From NCBI RefSeq assembly GCF_030687575.1, contig NZ_CP117439.1, positions 4,207,501 through 4,271,500 of the forward strand: DNA of 64,000 bases. Reading direction: 5' to 3'. A program made the translations under genes and the position numbers. This document shows positions 25,304 to 35,781 of the stretch, in pieces. Positions within the stretch are counted from its first letter, which is position 1. Each line of letters opens with the position of its first letter. The notes below the pieces were generated by a model. It was not told the DNA's origin, searched no databases, and worked only from the letters and a program-made list of their open reading frames with translations. The stretch is from Pseudomonas sp. FP2309. Its GTDB lineage: Bacteria > Pseudomonadota > Gammaproteobacteria > Pseudomonadales > Pseudomonadaceae.

Positions 25304-25864
25304 TCAGGGCTCCAGGCCGATACGGAAAAATTCGCCGCCGCTCCAGACGCCCAGCCACTTCTGACCGTTGATCGGGCGGCTCACCGCCAACTCCACCAAT
25401 TGGTAGAACACATTGCGATGTACGAGAGCTTCAAGGTTGGCGCGCACCCGAAGATAGGGTGACGGTTCCTCGGTGATGGGGTCGATCTCCACCCGCAGCG
25501 GGTGTTCGAGGCCGGCTTCGATCTGTTCATCGACATTGCTGGTAAAACGCAGTACCTGATCTTCGCCCTGCCCTTCGACGTCGAGGGTTACCGCGACAAA
25601 GGGCGCGTCATCGACGCTGATACCGACTTTTTCTACCGGTGTGACCAGAAAGTAATCATCGCCATCGCGGCGGATGATATTAGAGAACAACTTGACCATC
25701 GGCTTGCGCCCGATTGGCGTGCCTTGGTAGAACCAAGTGCCATCGCGGGCGATGCGCATATCGATGTTGCCGCAGAAATCCGGGTTCCACAGGTGCACCG
25801 GCGCCGGCCCCTTGCCTTTGGGCAGTTGGGCCAGCAGGTCGTTGGCCTTGGCGGAATCGGTCAT
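25304..25864 (-). CDS. DUF1285 domain protein
   Basis: 186 residues, soluble. [20 protein letters not shown] followed by [20 protein letters not shown] is the DUF1285 hallmark, and the domain runs to about residue 180. Known members bind small ligands in a beta-rich fold, but no activity is established. It is 27 bases downstream of the DUF4823 lipoprotein gene on the same strand, so the two may be an operon. Part of the core Pseudomonas gene set in my judgement. Confidence 0.85.
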   Translation of the reverse strand: MTDSAKANDLLAQLPKGKGPAPVHLWNPDFCGNIDMRIARDGTWFYQGTPIGRKPMVKLFSNIIRRDGDDYFLVTPVEKVGISVDDAPFVAVTLDVEGQGEDQVLRFTSNVDEQIEAGLEHPLRVEIDPITEEPSPYLRVRANLEALVHRNVFYQLVELAVSRPINGQKWLGVWSGGEFFRIGLEP

Positions 25865-25891
25865 GAGAGGCTCCCCTTATTCAGGCTGGGC

Positions 25892-26497
25892 TCACTGATC
25901 ACTCATACCCAGCAGGCTCCGGGCGTACTGTGCCAACGGGCGGGCAATCAGATCTTGTGGCGTGTTGTCGTGGAACGTCAGTAAACCGCCACGACTGCGA
26001 ATACGTGCAGTATCAATCAAATACTGGGTGCTGGTCTCGATCAACATGATCTGGATAACGCCGCTGTCCAGGCCCACACGGTCGAGGGCCTCTTGATCGG
26101 CCCACTCATCGGCATTGCCGATACGGTCGTCCGCCTTGGCGAAGCGGCAGTACAGCAAGTAATGCGCCCCCGCCGCACGGGCTTCGGCCATGGCTTGCTC
26201 GAGGCCTTCAGGCTGTCGCGCGCGGCGCACCATGGGGAAATATTCAACGAAGCCGTTGAAGGCTTCTTCGGCCACCACGTTAGGCCGTGGGTAGGCGCTG
26301 CCCGGCGGCACGAAGGCGCCCTGGGCGATAAAGACGAAGGAGTCCGGCTGTATGCGAACCGAGGCGGTACGACGGGTATCGCTATGGTCGAGCAGCCCGG
26401 CGTCGCTCATCTGATAGCGGGTGCCTTCGGCCATATCGCTGACGGTCATGCAACCACTGAGCGTCAATGACGCCAGCAACAAAACCAGACTACGCAT
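25892..26497 (-). CDS. DUF4823-type lipoprotein
   Basis: 201 residues from the ATG of MRSLVLLLASLTLSGC, which has a GGAGG site and a lipobox LSGC (Cys16). Upstream in-frame residues lack a signal. The mature part (about 17-200) is a compact alpha/beta domain with VVAEEAFNGFVEYFPMVRRA and AHYLLYCRFAKADDRIG segments, matching the DUF4823 family of gamma-proteobacterial lipoproteins with TolB- or CsgG-like fold character. Function unknown. Followed by the DUF1285 gene. Confidence 0.8.
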   Translation of the reverse strand: MRSLVLLLASLTLSGCMTVSDMAEGTRYQMSDAGLLDHSDTRRTASVRIQPDSFVFIAQGAFVPPGSAYPRPNVVAEEAFNGFVEYFPMVRRARQPEGLEQAMAEARAAGAHYLLYCRFAKADDRIGNADEWADQEALDRVGLDSGVIQIMLIETSTQYLIDTARIRSRGGLLTFHDNTPQDLIARPLAQYARSLLGMSDQ

Positions 26498-26569
26498 CCT
26501 AATCCTCCAAAAGCCAGTGACGGAAAACCGGCGAATGGGCGTGAGATGCAGCTTTTGGGCCAGGGGAGC

Positions 26570-26587
26570 CGCTTGCAGCTGCAAGCG
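26570..26587. terminator. perfect 18-base palindrome between moaA and the lipoprotein gene
   Basis: CGCTTGCAGCTGCAAGCG is fully self-complementary, six bases after the moaA stop. It lacks a T-run. The same CTTGCAGCTGCAAG theme occurs as an extragenic repeat at about 11.3 kb, so it may be a repeat that has come to serve as a transcript end. Confidence 0.5.
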
Positions 26588-26592
26588 CGGCG

Positions 26593-27561
26593 TCAGCCGC
26601 CGATGATCTTCATGATGGTGGCGCCCCCGGAGAAGGCCACTTCCTGCTTGTCGCCGAGGGCTTTCACCAGCAAGCCTTGCAAGGCCGGCAGTGCTTGATG
26701 GCGCGGTTTGTCGAGCAGGTCACCGACGTAGTGACGATTGCTCGACGACAGGCAGCCATGCAGCCAGCCGGTGGACGACAACCGCAGCCGCGAACAGGTC
26801 CGGCAGAACGGCACACTTTCGTTGGCAATCACGCCAAAGAAGCCCTTACCCGGCACCTCGTACCGTACCGCCGTGGCATCCACCGGGGCGTTGGCCTGCA
26901 AGTATTCGTGGTGTTCGCCGATCAGGCTGAGCAGTTGCTGCAGGCTGACAAATTGCTGCAGAAACGCGTTGGAATCCTTGGCCAGGTGGCCCATACGCAT
27001 CAACTCGATAAACCGCAGCTCGTAGCCACGCTCCAGGCAGTAGTCGAGCAGCGGCATCACCTGGTCCAGGTTCTGGCCACGCAAGGGCACCATATTGACC
27101 TTGATCTTGATCCCGGCAGCTCGGGCCTGGTCCATGCCGTCGAGCACGGTGGCCAGGTCGCCGCCACGGGCGATGCTGCGAAAAGCGTCGGCATCGAGAG
27201 TGTCGAGGGATACGTTGATGCGCCGAATGCCGGCGTCCACCAGCAGCGGCAGTTTGCGCGCCAGCAATTGGCCGTTGGTCGTCAGACTGATATCACTGAG
27301 GCCCATCTGCCCGACGGCGCCCATGAAGGCTTCCAGCTTGGGGCTCACCAAGGGTTCACCGCCAGTGATACGCAAACGGTCGATACCGGCCGCTTCGATC
27401 AGGTAAGCCACACCACGGGCCATGGCCTCGGCCGAGAGTTCGTCCTGGGCAGCCACCAGCCGCTTGCCGTTGGGCACGCAGTAGGTACACGCGTAATTGC
27501 AGGCTGAGGTCAGGCTGATTCGCAAATTGCGAAAACGCCTGCCTTGACGATCAACGATCAT
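26593..27561 (-). CDS. moaA: GTP 3',8-cyclase (molybdenum cofactor biosynthesis)
   Basis: 322 residues. A radical-SAM enzyme that starts molybdopterin synthesis by rearranging GTP. The N-terminal cluster ligands Cys21, Cys25, Cys28 are in TSACNYACTYCVP. The C-terminal substrate-binding cluster has Cys253, Cys256, Cys270 with the MoaA spacing CxxC-x13-C. The GTP-binding RxLR-type basic stretch RTCSRLRL is present, and the protein ends in the double glycine typical of MoaA. No other moa genes are nearby, so it may be one of two copies, as in P. aeruginosa. Confidence 0.93.
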   Translation of the reverse strand: MIVDRQGRRFRNLRISLTSACNYACTYCVPNGKRLVAAQDELSAEAMARGVAYLIEAAGIDRLRITGGEPLVSPKLEAFMGAVGQMGLSDISLTTNGQLLARKLPLLVDAGIRRINVSLDTLDADAFRSIARGGDLATVLDGMDQARAAGIKIKVNMVPLRGQNLDQVMPLLDYCLERGYELRFIELMRMGHLAKDSNAFLQQFVSLQQLLSLIGEHHEYLQANAPVDATAVRYEVPGKGFFGVIANESVPFCRTCSRLRLSSTGWLHGCLSSSNRHYVGDLLDKPRHQALPALQGLLVKALGDKQEVAFSGGATIMKIIGG

Positions 27562-27593
27562 GGATCACTCCGGCAGAGGATAATTGGGGCGCA

Positions 27594-27623
27594 CTAAAAG
27601 CTGACTTATAAATCAGCTTTTAG
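27594..27623. terminator. palindromic terminator between tetR and moaA
   Basis: CTAAAAGCTGA and TCAGCTTTTAG are perfect 11-base arms with an eight-base AT-rich loop, downstream of the TetR gene and upstream of moaA on the minus strand. Confidence 0.7.
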
Positions 27624-27675
27624 CAAGGTCCATGCCTGAGTATATTCCTGGGGTACTGCGCCAAGCAGCAAATCA

Positions 27676-28344
27676 TTACGTGGCAGGGGTGTCGACAGGT
27701 GCGGCCTCGACCGGTGCAGGCTCGGCGCTATGCTTGCGTTTGTTGCCCATGCGCACGCCAATGTCCATCAAGAACTGGAAGAAACCTTCCTGGTCTTCCA
27801 GCACATTGCTCCAGAACGGCGAGTGGTACAGCGCAACGGCGCCATGCACCAGGGCCCAGGCGGCGCAATAGTGGAAATACGGCGGCACGTCTTCAAGCTT
27901 GCCTTCGCTGATACGACCTTTGATCAGCAGCGTCAGGCGTTCGAAGTTCGAAGCACGGATCTTGTGCAACTCCTCGACCATCTCCGGCACCTGATGCCCC
28001 TTGACCACCTTCTCTTCCAGACGGTCGAACAAGCGGTAGCGCTGCGGGTCACGCATGCGAAACTCGAAGTAGGCACGGGACAAGGCTTCCTTATCCTTGT
28101 CGACATCGGCCGAATGCAGCAACGTGTTCAAGTCGCGCTCGTAGTCGAGCATCAGGCGCAGGTAAATCTCGGCCTTGGACTTGAAGTGTTTGTAGATCGT
28201 GCCTTTGCCGATACCCACGGCATCCGCGATCATCTCAACGGTAACGCTGTCTTCGCCCTGTTCGAGGAACAATTTGAGTGCGGTATCGAGAATTTCCTGC
28301 TCACGGCGGCGAAACTCACGGACCTTACGGGGTTCTTTGTGCAT
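27676..28344 (-). CDS. TetR-family transcriptional regulator
   Basis: 222 residues. N-terminal TetR helix-turn-helix (REQEILDTALKLFLEQGEDS, VTVEMIADAVGIGKGTIYKHF). The ligand domain has a FRMRDPQRYRLFDRLEEKVV helix. The last 20 residues are an acidic, Pro/Ala-rich tail. It corresponds in position to PA2957 of P. aeruginosa, next to tatD. The regulon and ligand are not evident. It is transcribed away from the small RNA listed downstream. Confidence 0.92.
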   Translation of the reverse strand: MHKEPRKVREFRRREQEILDTALKLFLEQGEDSVTVEMIADAVGIGKGTIYKHFKSKAEIYLRLMLDYERDLNTLLHSADVDKDKEALSRAYFEFRMRDPQRYRLFDRLEEKVVKGHQVPEMVEELHKIRASNFERLTLLIKGRISEGKLEDVPPYFHYCAAWALVHGAVALYHSPFWSNVLEDQEGFFQFLMDIGVRMGNKRKHSAEPAPVEAAPVDTPAT

Positions 28345-28651
28345 GAGGAAGAGGTCTGCAAAGGTCGTAGTAGGGAGGGTTACGCAAGGCCACGATTACA
28401 TGGCGATACGATTTACCAGGTGCGAGGGATTATCCCGACTGAACGGTCGTTGGGCAACGCCTATGTGAACCCGGCAGGCACTTACTTTCAGCACGCCAAC
28501 GTTTTTACCCGAATCAGTCAGAAATAACACGCACCAACTACCCCTGTACTCCCGCCCAATGAGAACTCAAGCGAAGCTGACGTATTCCAAATCTGTTTAA
28601 AAAACGATCAGTCGCGACTGGACTGAATCAGATACTGATCAATACTTGAAC
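28345..28651. other. intergenic region upstream of tetR and the small RNA
   Basis: About 300 bases without a gene. It must hold the tetR promoter on the minus strand and the small-RNA promoter on the plus strand. CGACTGAACGGTCG near 28436 is a short inverted repeat (CGAC/GTCG) that could be an operator. Repeated ACTGA/ACTGAT words cluster at 28596-28640. PA2958 of P. aeruginosa has no counterpart here. Confidence 0.5.
28641..28646 (+). promoter_or_regulatory. -10 box of the RgsA-like RNA (RpoS type)
   Basis: CAATACT (from 28640) lies about seven bases before the inferred RNA start. It resembles the sigma-S -10 pattern (C)TATACT with the preferred C at -13, and no good -35 box accompanies it, which is common for RpoS promoters. 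Confidence 0.5.
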
Positions 28652-28771
28652 TGTTGGCGTGACATCTCCCCCAAGTGAAGCGCCAACCTGGGTACCGACG
28701 GACTGTGTGCCCTTGTTTTTACTCCTAATGGTCTTAACCCGGATTCCCCCCCCAGAACCCGGGTTTTTTTT
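28652..28771 (+). ncRNA. rgsA: RgsA-like small regulatory RNA
   Basis: Between tetR (PA2957-like) and tatD (PA2959-like), where P. aeruginosa encodes the Gac/RpoS-linked RNA RgsA of about 120 nt. A 5' hairpin has perfect arms TTGGCG (28654-28659) and CGCCAA (28681-28686) with CATCTCCCCCAAGTG in the loop. The 3' end is an intrinsic terminator with AACCCGG/CCGGGTT arms (28736-28742, 28759-28765) and eight T residues to 28771. An RpoS-like -10 box precedes the start, so the whole unit is about 120 nt. The identity rests on synteny, length and structure. The exact 5' end is inferred. Confidence 0.75.
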
Positions 28772-28792
28772 GCCCGCGATTTGACCCGAGCC

Positions 28793-29578
28793 TTACGCGG
28801 CGACGTGGGCCAATGGAAACAGACGCTTGAAATTCTCGGTGGTCTGTTCGGCGAACCGCTCATAGGACTCACCGCGCAACATCGCCAGGTACTCTGCGAC
28901 ATCACGCACATACTCCGGCAGGTTCGGCTTGCCGCGATGGGGGATGGGCGCCAGGTACGGCGAGTCGGTCTCCACCAGAAGACGATCCACCGGCACTTGC
29001 CGCGCCACGTCACGCAGGGCGTCGGCATTGCGGAAGGTGACGATGCCCGATAAGGAAATATAGAACCCCAGGTCCAGGGCGGCTTTGGCCATGTCCCAGT
29101 CTTCGGTGAAGCAATGCAACACCCCGGCCTGGGGTAAAGCGGCCTCGCGTAAGAGGCTCAGGGTGTCGGCGCGGGCGCCGCGGGTATGGACGATCACCGG
29201 TTTGCCGGTCTGCTGAGCGGCTAGCAGGTGCAAACGGAAGGATGCCTGCTGCAACTCGGCGGCCTCAGGCTCGTAGTGGTAATCCAGACCGGTCTCGCCA
29301 ATGGCCACCACACGTGGATGGTTGACCTCACCCAACAGCCAGTCGAGCGCCGGGGCTTCGCCGGGCTTGAGGTCCAGCGGGTGGATACCCACCGAGCAAT
29401 CCACGTCCGAATAGCGATCCGCCAGGGCTTTGACGTCAGCGGCGTTGTCGGCGCTGACGCCGATGCACAGGAAGTGCCCGACCCCGCGCTGCCGAGCGGC
29501 GTCCAGCGCAGCATCGAGGGAACCGCCATGCTGGGCGAGGTCAAGGCGATCAAGGTGGCAATGGGAATCTACGAGCAT
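28793..29578 (-). CDS. tatD: TatD-family metal-dependent hydrolase
   Basis: 261 residues, normal length. Metal ligands in DSHCHLD (His6, His8), GETGLDYHYE and VIVHTRGA, and the C-terminal VETDSPYLAP are the TatD signatures. TatD-type proteins are Mg-dependent 3'-5' nucleases or deaminase-fold hydrolases. The gene is the last of the tmk-holB-tatD run. In other Pseudomonas a pilZ gene stands just upstream, but here only a 63-base gap is seen. Confidence 0.95.
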   Translation of the reverse strand: MLVDSHCHLDRLDLAQHGGSLDAALDAARQRGVGHFLCIGVSADNAADVKALADRYSDVDCSVGIHPLDLKPGEAPALDWLLGEVNHPRVVAIGETGLDYHYEPEAAELQQASFRLHLLAAQQTGKPVIVHTRGARADTLSLLREAALPQAGVLHCFTEDWDMAKAALDLGFYISLSGIVTFRNADALRDVARQVPVDRLLVETDSPYLAPIPHRGKPNLPEYVRDVAEYLAMLRGESYERFAEQTTENFKRLFPLAHVAA

Positions 29579-29641
29579 AGGAAGTTACGACTTAGGTCTC
29601 GAAAAGTGTCTGACCGACGATACACCCGTCGGCCACCGAAA

Positions 29642-31265
<1,624 letters not shown>

Positions 31266-31275
31266 TTAGTCAGAG

Positions 31276-32397
31276 TCATTGCGGGCTTTGCGGTGCGGCG
31301 GTGTCCGGCACGGGCTCGGCGGGTGCATCAGCGGGCGGCACGACGTCTTCGGCAGGTTTGACCACCGGTGCCGGGCTGGAACGGTAATCGGCACGGCGCT
31401 TGAGCTGGAACTCACGCACCGCAGCATTATGCGCATCCAGGTCATCGGAGAAAATATGACTGCCATCACCCCGTGCCACGAAATACAGGCTGCTGCCCGG
31501 CACCGGGTTCAGCGCGGCATGGATCGCCTCGCGACCGACCATGGCGATCGGCGTCGGCGGCAGTCCGGAGACCATGTAGGTGTTGTAAGGGTTGGCTTCT
31601 TTGAGGTGGGCGCGGGTCAATTTGCCGTTGTAACGCTCACCCAGGCCGTAGATCACCGTGGGGTCGGTCTGCAGCAGCATGCCGATCTTCAGGCGGCGAA
31701 CGAACACGCCGGCAATCTGCCCCCGTTCTTCCGGTACACCGGTCTCTTTCTCGACCAGCGAGGCCATGATCAGGGCTTGGTAAGGGTCGGTGTACGGCAC
31801 ATCAGCGGCGCGCTTGCTCCACTCTTGGGCGAGCACGTCGTCGAGGCGGTTGTAGGCTTTTTTGAGGAATTCGACGTCGGTCATGCCACGCACGAAGCGG
31901 TAGGTATCGGGAAAGAATCGCCCCTCAGGAAACACGCCGGGGTGGCCCAGCTTGTCCATCACTTCGCTGTCGCTGAGGCCCGAGAGGCTCTGCACGATTT
32001 TTTCATGCTTGGCCAGCGCCGCGCGCACCTGGCGGAAGTTCCAGCCTTCAACCAGGGTCAAACTGTATTGCACCACTTCGCCACGCTGCCACAGGCCGAT
32101 CAGGCCTTGAGCGGTCATGCCGGGCGTCATGCGGTATTCGCCACTGTGCAGGGGCTGGCCGTCGAGATTGAAACGCCAGTACAGGCGCAGCCAGAAAGCG
32201 CCGTCGAGCACGCCGTCGGTTTCGAGGCGATTGAAGGTGCCGGTGGGGGTAGCCCCCGCCGGCACATCAAGCAATTGCTCCTGGGTCAGATTCAACGGCT
32301 GCTTCAAAGCAGCGTTGTATTTCCAGGCAGCAAAGCCCAACAGCAATGCCGCCGAGAACACGCCGATCAGCAGCAGTACAACCAGTTTTCGTATCAA
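31276..32397 (-). CDS. mltG: endolytic murein transglycosylase
   Basis: 373 residues from a TTG start one base after the pabC stop, giving MIRKLVVLLLIGVFSAALLL, a signal-anchor. The only in-frame ATG/GTG options lie well inside pabC. The YceG/MltG domain (about 45-335) has the LysM-like region and the catalytic Glu in IMASLVEKETGVPEERGQIA, plus the RLKIGMLLQTDPTVIYGLG signature. The C-terminal 30 residues are Pro/Ala-rich. MltG cleaves nascent glycan strands and influences their length. Confidence 0.92.
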   Translation of the reverse strand: MIRKLVVLLLIGVFSAALLLGFAAWKYNAALKQPLNLTQEQLLDVPAGATPTGTFNRLETDGVLDGAFWLRLYWRFNLDGQPLHSGEYRMTPGMTAQGLIGLWQRGEVVQYSLTLVEGWNFRQVRAALAKHEKIVQSLSGLSDSEVMDKLGHPGVFPEGRFFPDTYRFVRGMTDVEFLKKAYNRLDDVLAQEWSKRAADVPYTDPYQALIMASLVEKETGVPEERGQIAGVFVRRLKIGMLLQTDPTVIYGLGERYNGKLTRAHLKEANPYNTYMVSGLPPTPIAMVGREAIHAALNPVPGSSLYFVARGDGSHIFSDDLDAHNAAVREFQLKRRADYRSSPAPVVKPAEDVVPPADAPAEPVPDTAAPQSPQ

Positions 32398-32398
32398 C

Positions 32399-33214
32399 TT
32401 AAATATCCAATAGTGCGCGAACAATGCCCTGCAGTTTACGGGTGAGCGGCCCAACCGACCAGCTCATCGCTGCGCAGCTGCGCACCGGCCAAATGCCATA
32501 AACGCTGTTGCATACAAAGACTTCGTCGGCCTGCTGCAACTGCTCGACAGAAATGTCGGCCACGGCCACCGGGATGCCCAGCGCCTCTGCCTGGGCCAGG
32601 ATCTCGGCGCGCATCACGCCGGCAACACCGCAACGATTCAGATCGGCGGTTAGTAACAAGCCGTTACGCACCAGGAACAGGTTGCTGAATACACCTTCGA
32701 TAACCCGTCCGGACATATCCAGCATCAGCCCTTCGGCGTGCTCGATATCCCGCCATTCGGCGCGGGCAATTACCTGTTCCAGGCGATTAAGGTGCTTGAG
32801 GCCCGCCAGCAGCGGCTGCTCGGCTAAACGGGTCGCACATGGAAACAGGCGGATACCTTCGATTCCATGGGCGGGGGGATAGTTAGCAGGCGGACTGCCC
32901 TGCAGAATGCGACGCACCGGCGCGTCCGGGTTGATGCCATAACCGCGCAGACTGTCGCCACGGGTAAGAATCAATTTGAGAACGCCCTCTCCAAGCGCGT
33001 CGGCGTAGGCCAGTACTTCGCTGCGGATCAACCCTTGGTCCGCGGCCAACGCGAGGCGCATGCAGCCCTCATGGAGGCGCTGCAGGTGGCGGTCGAGCAG
33101 TACAGGCTGCCCGGCCTTGACGGCGATGGTCTCGAACACACCATCGCCATACGCCAGGCCGCGATCTTTCAGCGGAGCACTGTCCGCCGGCTGACCGTCG
33201 ACCCAGCTGTGCAT
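32399..33214 (-). CDS. pabC: aminodeoxychorismate lyase
   Basis: 271 residues, fold-type IV PLP enzyme that makes p-aminobenzoate for folate. Recognised by DRGLAYGDGVFETI, LILTRGDSLRGYG and the PLP-binding motif GRVIEGVFSNLFLV. The ATG overlaps the fabF stop by one base (TGATG). A GTG just upstream would give GTGATG and cannot be excluded. Conserved fabF-pabC-mltG-tmk order. Confidence 0.95.
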   Translation of the reverse strand: MHSWVDGQPADSAPLKDRGLAYGDGVFETIAVKAGQPVLLDRHLQRLHEGCMRLALAADQGLIRSEVLAYADALGEGVLKLILTRGDSLRGYGINPDAPVRRILQGSPPANYPPAHGIEGIRLFPCATRLAEQPLLAGLKHLNRLEQVIARAEWRDIEHAEGLMLDMSGRVIEGVFSNLFLVRNGLLLTADLNRCGVAGVMRAEILAQAEALGIPVAVADISVEQLQQADEVFVCNSVYGIWPVRSCAAMSWSVGPLTRKLQGIVRALLDI

Positions 33215-34458
33215 CACTCGGCGAACCGGCGGAACACCAGGGAACCGTTGGTGCCACCAAAGCCGAACGAGTTGGAGATGGCCACGTCGATCGGCATCGG
33301 TTGCGGCTCATGGGGCACGAAGTTCAGGTCGCATCCTTCATCCGGCTCGTCAAGGTTGATGGTCGGCGGAGCAACCTGATCCTTGATGGCCATGACGCTG
33401 AAGATCGCCTCGACCGCGCCCGCCGCGCCCAACAGGTGACCCGTCATGGATTTGGTGGAACTGACCGCCAGCTTGTAGGCGTGCTCACCGAACACCGACT
33501 TGATGGCCTCGGCTTCCGCCAGGTCGCCGGTCGGTGTCGAAGTGCCATGAGCGTTGATGTACTGCACCTGGTCCGCATTGACCTTGGCATCGCGCAGAGC
33601 GTTGGTGATGCAACGCGCAGCACCGGCACCGTCAGACGGTGGCGAGGTCATGTGGTAGGCATCGCCGCTCATGCCAAAACCGATCAGTTCGGCGTAGATG
33701 GTGGCACCGCGCGCCTTGGCGTGCTCCAACTCTTCCAGGACCAGCGCACCGGCACCGTCGGCCAGCACGAAGCCATCGCGGCCCTTGTCCCATGGACGGC
33801 TGGCACGGGTCGGCTCGTCATTGCGGGTCGACAGCGCTCGGGAAGCACCGAAGCCGCCCATGCCAAGGCCGCAGGCCGCCATTTCGGCGCCACCGGCGAT
33901 CATCACGTCAGCTTCGTCATAGGCGATGTTGCGCGCCGCCATGCCGATGCAGTGAGTGCCCGTGGTGCACGCCGTCGCAATCGCGTAGTTAGGCCCCTGC
34001 GCACCCAAGTGGATGGACAGGAAACCGGAAATCATATTGATGATCGAGCCAGGCACGAAGAACGGTGAAATTCGACGCGGGCCGGAATCATGCAGCGTGC
34101 GGCTGGTTTCTTCGATATTGGTCAGACCGCCAATACCCGAGCCCATGGCCACGCCGATGCGCTCACGGTTGGCGTCGGTGACTTCCAGGCCGGCGTTACG
34201 CACTGCCTGAAAACCGGCTGCCAGGCCGTACTGAATGAACAGGTCGAGTTTGCGGGATTCCTTGATCGAGAGATATTCCTCGACATTGAAGCCCTTTACC
34301 GAGCCGCCAAAACGGGTGGAATAGGCAGAAAGGTCCGTGTGTTCGATCAGACCAATACCACTGCGGCCAGCCAGAATGCCCTGCCAACTGCTCGGCACAT
34401 CCGTACCCAGTGGCGACAACATACCCATACCGGTGACTACGACGCGTCTACGCGACAC
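33214..34458 (-). CDS. fabF: 3-oxoacyl-ACP synthase II
   Basis: 414 residues. Condenses malonyl-ACP with growing acyl chains. Active-site Cys164 in [10 protein letters not shown], the two histidines in [11 protein letters not shown] and [11 protein letters not shown], and Lys in SSTKSMTG match FabF. The C-terminal [14 protein letters not shown] is typical. Downstream of acpP after a partial terminator, which probably lowers its expression relative to the carrier protein. Confidence 0.98.
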   Translation of the reverse strand: MSRRRVVVTGMGMLSPLGTDVPSSWQGILAGRSGIGLIEHTDLSAYSTRFGGSVKGFNVEEYLSIKESRKLDLFIQYGLAAGFQAVRNAGLEVTDANRERIGVAMGSGIGGLTNIEETSRTLHDSGPRRISPFFVPGSIINMISGFLSIHLGAQGPNYAIATACTTGTHCIGMAARNIAYDEADVMIAGGAEMAACGLGMGGFGASRALSTRNDEPTRASRPWDKGRDGFVLADGAGALVLEELEHAKARGATIYAELIGFGMSGDAYHMTSPPSDGAGAARCITNALRDAKVNADQVQYINAHGTSTPTGDLAEAEAIKSVFGEHAYKLAVSSTKSMTGHLLGAAGAVEAIFSVMAIKDQVAPPTINLDEPDEGCDLNFVPHEPQPMPIDVAISNSFGFGGTNGSLVFRRFAE

Positions 34459-34522
34459 AGCACTCTCCTTTTTCTAATGACGACACTTTGCTTCAGAGCC
34501 TACTGTTCATCCGCGCTAAAGA

Positions 34523-34556
34523 AAAAACCGCACGCCGTTACAGCAGTGCGGTTTTT
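34523..34556 (-). terminator. terminator/attenuator between acpP and fabF
   Basis: Perfect 11-base arms AAAAACCGCAC and GTGCGGTTTTT. On the minus strand it ends in a T-rich tract 30 bases after acpP. It likely sets the high acpP to fabF ratio, with read-through feeding fabF. Confidence 0.85.
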
Positions 34557-34585
34557 CCCTAACAGCAAGCGACGACTACAAACTA

Positions 34586-34822
34586 TTACGCCTGGTGGCT
34601 GGTAACGTAGTCGATAGCAGCTTGAACAGTAGTGATTTTTTCAGCTTCTTCGTCCGGGATTTCGGTCTCGAATTCCTCTTCCAGAGCCATCACCAGCTCA
34701 ACGGTGTCAAGGGAATCGGCACCCAGGTCTTCAACGAAGGAAGCAGTGTTGACCACTTCTTCTTCTTTAACGCCCAGTTGCTCGGCAACGATTTTCTTGA
34801 CGCGCTCTTCGATGGTGCTCAT
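34586..34822 (-). CDS. acpP: acyl carrier protein
   Basis: 78 residues, acidic. Ser37 in [19 protein letters not shown] is the phosphopantetheine attachment site, matching the Sfp-type transferase encoded at about 53 kb. It has its own promoter in the 190-base gap after fabG and a terminator behind it, as expected for one of the most abundant proteins. Confidence 0.99.
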   Translation of the reverse strand: MSTIEERVKKIVAEQLGVKEEEVVNTASFVEDLGADSLDTVELVMALEEEFETEIPDEEAEKITTVQAAIDYVTSHQA

Positions 34823-34873
34823 ACCTTGTTTAACTCCTAATGGACAAATTCAGGCAGCTGGCCAGTGGGTAAG

Positions 34874-34901
34874 TGTATAGAAAGCCATTTCAGCTTTTCA
34901 A
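34874..34901 (-). promoter_or_regulatory. candidate acpP promoter
   Basis: On the minus strand, TTGAAA (34901-34896) and TATACA (34879-34874) are 16 bases apart, giving a leader of about 45 nt with a TAGGAG site before the acpP ATG. Confidence 0.6.
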
Positions 34902-35013
34902 CTGAAAGCTTCACCCTGTACCCGCCAGACCACCTGCCTATAAATTAAGTTGCAGCTTTATAACGGATTTTAGACAGCTCGTATGACATTTTTTTGAAGC
35001 GATCCGTCACAAT

Positions 35014-35757
35014 TTAGCTCATGTACATCCCGCCGTTAACCGGGATTGTAGCCCCAGTCACGTATGCCGCACCGTCGGATGCCAGGAAAGTGACCACATT
35101 CGCGATCTCTTGAGCCTGACCCAGACGGCCCAGCGGAATCTGCGTCAGCAGCGCTTCACGCTGTGCTTCCGGCAGTTCGCGGGTCATGTCGGTGTCGATG
35201 AACCCTGGGGCCACCGAGTTGACTGTAATCGACCGCGAGCCGACTTCACGCGCCAATGCACGGCTGAAACCTTCCAGACCGGCCTTGGCGGCTGCATAGT
35301 TTACTTGGCCTGCGTTGCCCATGGCACCCACTACGGAGCCAATATTGATAATTCGGCCCCAACGCGCCTTGGTCATGCCACGCAAAACGCCCTTGGAGAG
35401 GCGGAACAGACTGTTCAAGTTCGTATCGACCACGTCGTACCACTCGTCGTCTTTCATGCGCATCATCAGGTTGTCGCGGGTGATACCGGCGTTATTCACC
35501 AGAATCGACGGCGCGCCGAACTGTGCGGTGATCTGGGCCAGTACCGCCGCCACGGACTCATCGCTGGTCACGTTCAGCTCAAGGCCGGTGCCTTGAACGC
35601 CGTTTTCCTTCAGGGTCGCAGCGATACGCTCGGCACCCGAAGCAGAAGTGGCGGTACCGATCACGACGGCACCCTGACGGCCCAGTTCCAGGGCAATCGC
35701 CTGGCCAATGCCACGGCTCGCGCCGGTAACCAGTGCAACTTTACCTTGCAGACTCAT
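35014..35757 (-). CDS. fabG: 3-oxoacyl-ACP reductase
   Basis: 247 residues. NADPH-dependent SDR of fatty-acid synthesis. TGASRGIGQAI cofactor loop, catalytic Ser141, Tyr154 and Lys158 (YAAAKAG), NSVAPGFIDTDMT and the C-terminal GATIPVNGGMYMS are all present. It lies 24 bases downstream of fabD in the fabD-fabG-acpP-fabF order. Confidence 0.98.
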   Translation of the reverse strand: MSLQGKVALVTGASRGIGQAIALELGRQGAVVIGTATSASGAERIAATLKENGVQGTGLELNVTSDESVAAVLAQITAQFGAPSILVNNAGITRDNLMMRMKDDEWYDVVDTNLNSLFRLSKGVLRGMTKARWGRIINIGSVVGAMGNAGQVNYAAAKAGLEGFSRALAREVGSRSITVNSVAPGFIDTDMTRELPEAQREALLTQIPLGRLGQAQEIANVVTFLASDGAAYVTGATIPVNGGMYMS

Positions 35758-35781
35758 GCAGGCTTCTCCTAAGTTCGGGGG

